This document shows positions 31,139-37,411 of a stretch of DNA of 37,411 bases, piece by piece. How positions within the stretch are numbered: the stretch's first letter is position 1; the number at the start of each line of letters is the position of its first letter. The stretch lies in contig CALFJA010000029.1 of assembly GCA_937877605.1 (NCBI GenBank), forward strand, positions 1 through 37,411. Direction: 5' to 3'. The stretch is from an uncultured Prevotellaceae bacterium (GTDB taxonomy: Bacteria; Bacteroidota; Bacteroidia; Bacteroidales; Bacteroidaceae). A program made the translations under genes and the position numbers. The notes beneath the pieces were generated by a model that saw only the letters and a list, made by a program, of their open reading frames with translations, had not been told where the DNA came from and ran no database searches.

Positions 31139-34100
31139 ATGTCAAGTTATCAACACATCTCAGAAGATAAAATACGGCAAATCATTACCGTCGAGGAGAA
31201 CGAGGCACTCCAGAAATACGAAAAAGTAAGGAAGGGGATAAAAAGCCTTTCCGATTCCGTCGTGGAATTGAAGAAGGACCAAGAGGCGCTGCGCATTCAG
31301 GGGAAGAAGGGCAGCGAAGAGTGGAAGAGAAATGCGCAAGCCATATCCGATTACAACAAACAAATTAAGGGACAGAAGGAAGAACTGAATAAACTCGGGA
31401 ATTCTTTGAGCGTGAATGTCATGACAATGGCCCAGCTCAAAAAAACATCTCATGATTTAACTCGAGAGATGGAACACATGTCGGCAGCTGCCAATCCTGA
31501 TGAATATCTTAAACTCTCCCAACGCCTTGCGGAAGTCAAAAACCGAATGAAAGACCTCAGCATGGATGCTCAATTCTTGAAAAGAGATCTTATAGACACC
31601 GAGAAACGCGGTTATCTTTATGGCGTTTATACAGAAAAGGCCCTTGATTTTGTTGGTAGAAAAATATTAAATCTTTTACCAAATATTTCCGAACTTACCT
31701 CAAAATCTCTTGAACTTGCAGAAGCCGCGGATGGTGTATCGAACGCCTTTAACAAGATAGACCGGCACGATGACATCCTCGCCAATCTACGAAAAGCCAC
31801 AAAAGAAACGGTATCGGACTTTGAGTTGATGAAGGCCACCGTTCAAGCCAAAGACTTTAACATTCCTCTCCAGGACTTGGGCAAGTATCTCCAGTTCGCT
31901 CAGCTGAAAGCCCAGGAAACGGGTCAGTCGGTTGAATACATGACGCAGAGCATAGTGACAGGCCTCGGCCGTAAAAGCGTGATGATTCTCGACAATCTGG
32001 GCCTTTCCGCGGCAGAAATCAATGCAAAGATATCGGAGACAGGCGATTTCATGAAAGCCGTCGCCGAGATTGTAGACAAGCAACTGGCAGAAGCAGGAGA
32101 GACGTATATCTCGGCAGCCGACAGGGCCAATCAACGAGCCGTAAAACTTGCCAATGCCCAGCAGCAACTGGGTGCAGCGATGTTGCCGCTGAAAGAAAAG
32201 TGGGAAGATGCCTATGGGAACATGCAAATTTCCACGCTAAAAGTCATCGCCGCCATCATCAAGCACCACGCAGTAATCAAGGCAATCACCGTCGCGACGA
32301 TTGCATTCACCATCGCCATGGTGGCCCTAAACAATCAGATTCGTACATACATCGCGCAGACAAAGGTGGCACAGGCGGTAACCATTGGCTACAAGACTGC
32401 CATGACTACTTTCAAGGGATTAGCCCTCATGGTGGGAGCCGCCATAAATACTTTGCGTGGTAACACCGTCAAAGCAGAAGCTATGATGAGATTGTTCAAC
32501 AAAACTTGTAAGGCAAATGTATTTCTGTTTATTGCTTCTGCTATTTTAGCAGCCGGTTTGGCTATCTACAGTTATTATCAGAAAACAAAACAGGCGACAA
32601 AGGCTACGGATGAATTTGCCAAATTCCACAAGAAACTGGCAGAGGATATAAAAGCGCAGGAGAACGACATAAAGAAGGCGACCAACGAGCGTGTGAGCGA
32701 GCAAATAACGAAGATAAAATCGCTCCGCGCCACCGTCAATGATGCTAACAAATCATATAATGAGCGCAAAAAAGCCATACAGGCCATACAGCGGATGGTT
32801 CCCGGCTACCATGCCTCCATCAATGGCGAGGGGAAGTTGTTCGCCGCCAATACCAAAATCTTAGATCGATACATATCAAAACTTCTTCAGGCGGCAGAAG
32901 CGGAAGTGGCTTACGAGAAGATCAAAGAAAACACTCGCAAGATTATGGATGCCCAGGACCGCATTGACGAAAATGAACGGAAAATTAAAAATGTAAAAAC
33001 GAGCTCCAAGATAAAACGAGGGGTAGACCTCGATGAATGGAAAATCAATGCCTCCGGAGACCGTATGACTAGTGACTATCACAAGGGAGCGATTCATAAG
33101 GATGTTGGCGCTCGAGACATACGGGAATGGGGTAATCAGGTATTAGCTGAAAAGAATTGGGTCGATGCGCGCCAAAAGGTAGTAGACCAGGATAAAGCAA
33201 TCGTTGCGGGTTACACGGCTCAAAATCAAAAGCTTCAATCGTTGATCCTTAAGAACGGTGGAACGGGGCAAAGCATCCTTAATCCGACATACGACCCACC
33301 GACTTCTAATGGCTCTGGGGATAAGACAGATAAAGTCGGAGCGGAACAAAAGAAGAAATTCAGCAACCTCCGTACAAGCAAACTCCAGGATGAAGATAAA
33401 CGGTACAAGGAACAATTGGCACAGTATCGGGAAATGCTTATTCAGAAGCAGCTGACCAAGGAAGAATATGACGCCAAGTTGTTGACGGAAGAAATTGTTC
33501 ACTCGCAAAAGGTTCTGCAGATTGAGGCCGACGCCTCCGACATGGCGGAGCAACTGCAGATTAAAGACCAAAACGACAAGCAGCAAATCATCCTGCAGCA
33601 GCAGAAGAACGAGGAGCAGGCTGCACAGGCTTTCCGTCAGAAGCAGCTTGACGCCCAGCAGCGTTACGCAGAAATGATGGTCAAACTGGAAGAGCAGGGA
33701 ATGTCGGATGGTGAACTTAAGCAGTACAACAACGAACTGAAGCTCGAAGCACTTGATGCTTATTACCAGGCTGCCCTCGAACTTGCCCGGAAGAACGGCG
33801 AAGACACCGACGAGCTCCAGCAGGCCTATTTTAGGGCAAGACTTCAGATGCAGGAAGAAATGGAACGCGAGTCGGAGCAGAAGCGTCTTCAGATCCGACA
33901 GGAATATGGGCTGGCCACACTCGATGAACAATACGATGCAGAACTGCAGAAACTCCAAGATCATCTCGACAAGAAACTCCTCTCGGAGCAAGAATATGCC
34001 GCCGCGGTTGAACAACTAAACAAAGAGAAGGAACAGCAGATGTTTTCTGTACGCGAGCAGTATGGTTTGGTTTCTAATCGTGAACTCTTCGAGAAACAGC

Positions 34101-35095
34101 AAGAAGAACTCACACTTCAATACGAACAAGGAAAGATTAACTACGAAGACTATCTCAAGGCGCAGAAGCAGATGGCCGTCGACTACTACAAGCAGATGTT
34201 CGACACCTATAAATCTGCTTTCTCTGATGCCGTCAATGCGTTGCAACAGGCAGAAATGGACAATATCGACGCGAAGTACGATGCTGAGATTGAAGCTGCC
34301 CGTAATGCCGGCAAGGACACCACAGAATTGGAGAACAAGAAAGCCAACGAGCAGTTGAAGGTTCAGAAGAAATGGGCTGATGTTCAGTTTGCCATCAAGG
34401 CCAGCGAGATTGTTGCCGACACGGCCGTTGGTATTACTAAGCTCTGGGCTTCGCCTGGCTACCCCATGGCGATACCTCTCTCTGCGCTTTTGGCCATAAC
34501 AGGAGCTGCGCAGCTGGCCAGTGCCAACGCAGAACGGCGTAAGGTGAAGAAATTAACCTTGAATGGAGCCGGTTCTTCCGGAAGTGGAAGTGGTGCCCGC
34601 GTGGCAACTGGTAGAGAGTCTGGAGGTTACATGGATGTAGAGCGTGAGCAGGACGGCCGCCGCTATAAGGCAAGATACGAACCACGTCGACGTGGCTTCA
34701 TAGACCGGCCCACTGTACTCGTAGGTGAAGGTCCATTCGGACAATCCAAAGAATGGGTGGCCAGCAATGATGCCGTAAACAACCCCACCATCGCGCCTGT
34801 ACTAAATTTGCTTGACCATGCGCAGCGCATGGGAAACATCCGAACCATTGATTTTAATAAACTAATGGCTAAACAGATAATTGGCCGTTCTACAGGTGGC
34901 TCGTTCTATACAGAGAGACACACACCTATGGCGACGCCCACGTCAGATGCACGAGCAGATATATCTGTGCTTGACAGGTTAAGCGATGTCCTGGACAGAA
35001 TTGAGCAGAACGGCATTCCGGCTTCCGTCTCTCTTTCTGAAATCGAACAGAAGCAGGATTTAAAGAACCGTTCAAGAAGAATAGCAAGTAAATAG
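31139..35095 (+). CDS. Tail tape-measure protein
   Basis: Protein of 1318 residues, the longest in the phage, which sets tail length and may help DNA entry. It is mostly coiled-coil, with long Gln/Glu/Lys runs in the second half. Two hydrophobic segments lie near residues 367-400 (VIKAITVATIAFTIAMVALN) and 460-480 (VFLFIASAILAAGLAIYSYY), as is usual for tape-measure proteins. A further hydrophobic stretch (AIPLSALLAITGAAQLASAN) is near the C-terminus. I chose ATG 31139. A TTG at 31109 would start inside the -7 box. Confidence 0.88.
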   Translation: MSSYQHISEDKIRQIITVEENEALQKYEKVRKGIKSLSDSVVELKKDQEALRIQGKKGSEEWKRNAQAISDYNKQIKGQKEELNKLGNSLSVNVMTMAQLKKTSHDLTREMEHMSAAANPDEYLKLSQRLAEVKNRMKDLSMDAQFLKRDLIDTEKRGYLYGVYTEKALDFVGRKILNLLPNISELTSKSLELAEAADGVSNAFNKIDRHDDILANLRKATKETVSDFELMKATVQAKDFNIPLQDLGKYLQFAQLKAQETGQSVEYMTQSIVTGLGRKSVMILDNLGLSAAEINAKISETGDFMKAVAEIVDKQLAEAGETYISAADRANQRAVKLANAQQQLGAAMLPLKEKWEDAYGNMQISTLKVIAAIIKHHAVIKAITVATIAFTIAMVALNNQIRTYIAQTKVAQAVTIGYKTAMTTFKGLALMVGAAINTLRGNTVKAEAMMRLFNKTCKANVFLFIASAILAAGLAIYSYYQKTKQATKATDEFAKFHKKLAEDIKAQENDIKKATNERVSEQITKIKSLRATVNDANKSYNERKKAIQAIQRMVPGYHASINGEGKLFAANTKILDRYISKLLQAAEAEVAYEKIKENTRKIMDAQDRIDENERKIKNVKTSSKIKRGVDLDEWKINASGDRMTSDYHKGAIHKDVGARDIREWGNQVLAEKNWVDARQKVVDQDKAIVAGYTAQNQKLQSLILKNGGTGQSILNPTYDPPTSNGSGDKTDKVGAEQKKKFSNLRTSKLQDEDKRYKEQLAQYREMLIQKQLTKEEYDAKLLTEEIVHSQKVLQIEADASDMAEQLQIKDQNDKQQIILQQQKNEEQAAQAFRQKQLDAQQRYAEMMVKLEEQGMSDGELKQYNNELKLEALDAYYQAALELARKNGEDTDELQQAYFRARLQMQEEMERESEQKRLQIRQEYGLATLDEQYDAELQKLQDHLDKKLLSEQEYAAAVEQLNKEKEQQMFSVREQYGLVSNRELFEKQQEELTLQYEQGKINYEDYLKAQKQMAVDYYKQMFDTYKSAFSDAVNALQQAEMDNIDAKYDAEIEAARNAGKDTTELENKKANEQLKVQKKWADVQFAIKASEIVADTAVGITKLWASPGYPMAIPLSALLAITGAAQLASANAERRKVKKLTLNGAGSSGSGSGARVATGRESGGYMDVEREQDGRRYKARYEPRRRGFIDRPTVLVGEGPFGQSKEWVASNDAVNNPTIAPVLNLLDHAQRMGNIRTIDFNKLMAKQIIGRSTGGSFYTERHTPMATPTSDARADISVLDRLSDVLDRIEQNGIPASVSLSEIEQKQDLKNRSRRIASK

Positions 35096-35098
35096 GCG

Positions 35099-36862
35099 AT
35101 GATAAAAGAAGAGCAAAACGAGCAGCAGCGTCAATTATTTGAACGCACTTATATGAATCATGTCCAGTTGGTGTGCAACGTGATTGATCCGAACATGCTC
35201 TATGCCGAACTGGGCCGTGCGACAGGCAAAACGGAAGGTGTGATGACTCCACGAATCATTCGAGTGATGAATTCCATGCCTGGCGAACTTTCATTTCTGG
35301 TACATAAGACTTATGTTGCACTGATGACCAATGTGTGGCCGAACATTCAGGCTTCATTCTCAAGACAGGTGAGCGTTGGTGGCCGTGAACGGCCATTACT
35401 GGAGTACGGAGTAGACTATGTGGTTGGTGAAAGTCGGTTACCAAAGCATTTTCGCCAACCTCGCTACCCAATAGCCTATGCCAAGCATTCTGTTGTCTTC
35501 CGCAACGGAAGTCATCTTCAACTGGTTGCATCCGACCAACCGGAAAGCGTAGCCGGACGTAGTGCCGTACATGCTTTTGTGGAAGAGATGAAGCACAACT
35601 CAGGCGACAAACTTCGTTCGCGTCTGTTTCCGTCTCTGCGTGGAGGGTCGGCAGAGATTCGTCGAAGCCCATATTATGCCGGTGTAACTGGTGTGTCTGA
35701 TACAGCCCGCGTCGACCTTGGCGAAGACGATTGGTTTGAAGAGTATGAGAAGAAGGTCAACCCTGCTCTGCTCGATGACATCGCAACGGTTGCTTTGGCT
35801 CTGAACAAACATTTGGTGCGCGAACTGGAACTGCAGGATTTGATTCGTACCACAAAGAATCCGTTGCTGGTAGAGAAGTTCTATCGCGAGAAAGAAAAGG
35901 CGCAGCACTTCATTGCCAACTGGCGGCCACGGCTAGACGACATGCGCCGTAACGCCATCTTCTACGTCAGGGCATCCAGTTTTGCCAACAAAGACATCTT
36001 GGGACCAAAGTTCTTTCAGACGCAGTTAGACACATTGGACATCGATGAATTTCTGACTTCCATCTGTGCTGTACGTCAGAAGGCAGTAACCAATCGTTTC
36101 TTCGCCACATTCGACCGTGAGCGTCATCGCTTCGGCGACTCCTACATTTACGACCAAATACTGAAATTGAATCTGAAAGACCGCTTTGTGCTCACGGCTC
36201 ACTATCTTTCCCACTACGACAAGAACCAGCCACTTTATGTAGGCTACGACCCTGGCAATTTCTCTTCGTTGATTGTGGCACAACAGAAAGATTATGGCCA
36301 GCGCCTGGACATCATCAAAGAGTTTTGGTGTTACATTCCCGACACGCAGGAATCATTGGCCAAGCAGTTCTTTGATTTCTTTGGTGCAGATGCTGTGAAC
36401 AAGACCATACACCTCTACCCAGACCGTGCCGGCAATAAACGTAGGGAAGAGCGCGAGCAGATAACAACCGACTCCCGTGCGCTGAAGGATGCGCTGGAGC
36501 ATTATGGCTTTTCGGTCATCTTGTATAACGAAGGTGCCCCCACCATCTATCATTGGCAACAGTTCAAGTTGTGCCTGATGCTTTTCGGCGAGCAGTCGCC
36601 ACGCTTGCCCAAGATTCGCATCTGTGAAAACGAGTGCAAGAACCTCTGCTCTGCCATCATGATTTCGCCGTTGCTTGTGAAGAATGGGAAGATTGAACTC
36701 GACAAAAGTTCTGAGAAAAAAGAGTCGCTCAAGCGGCAAGCCGGATTGACCACACAGTTGCCCAGTGCCATGATTTATCTGCTCTATGGTTTGTATAGCG
36801 ATGCCGTGAAGGGCGAACTCTCCAACTTCCCGACAGACTTGCCGGGAAACATCGTTGTGTAA
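35099..36862 (+). CDS. Terminase large subunit
   Basis: DNA-packaging motor of 587 residues. The ATPase has Walker A GRATGKT (39-45) and Walker B VHAFVEE (157-163, catalytic Glu in the EE pair). The RNase H-like nuclease is indicated by YVGYDPG (Asp384) and LYPDRAG (Asp442), two metal ligands. It starts 3 bp after the tape-measure stop. This is unusual: the large terminase normally precedes the portal and capsid genes. No portal protein is seen in the window. Confidence 0.85.
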   Translation: MIKEEQNEQQRQLFERTYMNHVQLVCNVIDPNMLYAELGRATGKTEGVMTPRIIRVMNSMPGELSFLVHKTYVALMTNVWPNIQASFSRQVSVGGRERPLLEYGVDYVVGESRLPKHFRQPRYPIAYAKHSVVFRNGSHLQLVASDQPESVAGRSAVHAFVEEMKHNSGDKLRSRLFPSLRGGSAEIRRSPYYAGVTGVSDTARVDLGEDDWFEEYEKKVNPALLDDIATVALALNKHLVRELELQDLIRTTKNPLLVEKFYREKEKAQHFIANWRPRLDDMRRNAIFYVRASSFANKDILGPKFFQTQLDTLDIDEFLTSICAVRQKAVTNRFFATFDRERHRFGDSYIYDQILKLNLKDRFVLTAHYLSHYDKNQPLYVGYDPGNFSSLIVAQQKDYGQRLDIIKEFWCYIPDTQESLAKQFFDFFGADAVNKTIHLYPDRAGNKRREEREQITTDSRALKDALEHYGFSVILYNEGAPTIYHWQQFKLCLMLFGEQSPRLPKIRICENECKNLCSAIMISPLLVKNGKIELDKSSEKKESLKRQAGLTTQLPSAMIYLLYGLYSDAVKGELSNFPTDLPGNIVV

Positions 36863-36880
36863 AAATTTTCCGGTAAAAAG

Positions 36881-36911
36881 TTTGCGCAGAACAAAAATCT
36901 TCATATCTTTG
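36881..36911 (+). promoter_or_regulatory. Promoter of structured-leader module, copy 2
   Basis: TTTG at 36881-36884, 19-nt spacer, TATCTTTG at 36904-36911. It matches copy 1 in elements, spacing and the TTTGCGCAG context, 19 bp after the terminase stop. Confidence 0.85.
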
Positions 36912-36915
36912 TCGT

Positions 36916-37071
36916 GTCAAATTATTCTCGCGGTACGAGACCGCTGGCCATGAGTGTCAGCCTTTTTTGTGCCAGAACCTTAACGGAAAACAATACGACT
37001 GCACCGTGTCGGGTAGCGGAAACGCCCCGAAGGCCTTCGCGAGGATAAGCCTGACAACACGTAGTGCAGTT
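36916..37071 (+). ncRNA. Structured leader RNA, copy 2
   Basis: Homologue of 16716-16872. P1 is GCGGT/ACCGC (36930-36944). The alternative hairpin GCTGGC/GTCAGC (36943-36961) is followed by six Ts (36963-36968). The outer stem (36998-37009 with 37057-37070, UA bulge at 37062-37063) encloses a GAAA-capped hairpin (37010-37029) and the stem AGGC/GCCT (37031-37052). Sequence between the stems is less conserved, while the 3' strand GACAACACGTAG is identical. The stems are kept by paired changes relative to copy 1. Confidence 0.75.
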
Positions 37072-37094
37072 TCTTTATGTCAAATTACTCTCGT

Positions 37095-37292
37095 ATGAAA
37101 GCACTTTTGCTTGACCGCACTGCTCAGCGGGCTTTCGCCATCAGGGGATGGCTGGAAGCAAAGAGCCCTCTGTTCTCTGGCATCTGCCAGGAAGAAATTA
37201 CCCATCGTGAAGTTATCGTGGGCCATGCCTACGCCGTGGTCCTGCTGCTCATCATCGGCCTGGCCGGAACGCTGGAAGGAGGTGGCCTATGA
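37095..37292 (+). CDS. Small hydrophobic protein of the duplicated module, copy 2
   Basis: Protein of 65 residues, paralogue of the one at 16896. The C-terminal half (EVIVGHAYAVVLLLIIGLAG then TLEGG) is nearly the same, and the N-terminal 25 residues are unrelated. I chose the ATG at 37095, which aligns with the copy-1 start. An ATG at 37077 in the same frame would add 6 residues. The end of the gene supplies GGAAGGAGGT to the next start, which overlaps its stop. Confidence 0.68.
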   Translation: MKALLLDRTAQRAFAIRGWLEAKSPLFSGICQEEITHREVIVGHAYAVVLLLIIGLAGTLEGGGL

Positions 37293-37405
37293 TACGCGCC
37301 AGGTTCTTCACTCAATTGTCTAAGTCTAAATCTCAAAATCAAGCAGGACTCCGGAAACCGACACGGCCAAACTCTCTCGACGCAGCATTGTTGTTGCATA
37401 CATAG
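37289..37405 (+). CDS. Small ORF behind module copy 2
   Basis: An open frame of 38 codons with ATG at 37289, overlapping the previous stop (ATGA) and preceded by GGAAGGAGGT. The peptide is basic (MIRARFFTQLSKSKSQN and further). It corresponds in position to the gene at 17108 of copy 1 but the sequence is different. It ends 6 bp before the edge of the window. Confidence 0.45.
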   Translation: MIRARFFTQLSKSKSQNQAGLRKPTRPNSLDAALLLHT

Positions 37406-37411
37406 CAATTA

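Overview
The window reads as a Bacteroidales chromosome, most likely Prevotella/Segatella-like. The reasons are the host gene set (mreBCD-mrdA-rodA, holB-ricT-gldH, monofunctional birA, pyrH), the lipoprotein signals, and repeated promoters of the Bacteroidetes type (TTTG, about 19-21 nt, TAnnTTTG). No database search was possible, so the genus is an inference.

Positions 1-13174 are host core genome. A rod-shape/cell-wall operon (mreB 3' part, mreC, mreD, mrdA, rodA) runs rightward and ends at a strong bidirectional hairpin at 5465-5498. A leftward operon follows: holB, a PSP1/RicT-family gene and gldH. After about 600 bp of non-coding DNA with palindromic repeats come rsmI, a coiled-coil lipoprotein gene, leftward tadA, then yraN, birA and pyrH. 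The pyrH terminator at 13144-13174 is the last clear host feature.

From about 13.2 kb to the right edge the DNA is a prophage whose right end, and any integrase, lie outside the window. Its left control region has a leftward XRE repressor, an operator array with exact 22-bp spacing and a rightward promoter feeding a small HTH protein, a LuxR-type regulator with a four-cysteine cluster, and an unknown gene. An orphan N6-adenine methyltransferase follows, then small genes, a 968-residue primase-helicase, a leftward hicA-hicB pair, and an AT-rich block full of ATTACA motifs that could be the replication origin. The virion block holds an S49 protease, a capsid protein with a very acidic N-terminus, a possible tail protein, several small genes (one pair probably joined by a -1 frameshift), a tape-measure protein and the large terminase. 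Inside it sits an independently promoted three-gene cassette that looks like a toxin-antitoxin-chaperone (TAC) system with a SecB-like chaperone, followed by two tiny paralogous membrane-peptide genes.

The most unusual feature is a module present twice, about 20 kb apart (16681-17111 and 36881-37292). Each copy has a perfect promoter, a structured leader RNA of about 155 nt, and a small hydrophobic protein gene ending in LEGG codons that form a strong Shine-Dalgarno sequence for the next gene. The two RNA copies differ by compensatory base changes in four helices, so the structure looks conserved. The leader also holds mutually exclusive hairpins, one of them followed by six Ts. I propose a phage cis-acting RNA (attenuator or put-like antiterminator) of a kind I do not recognise.
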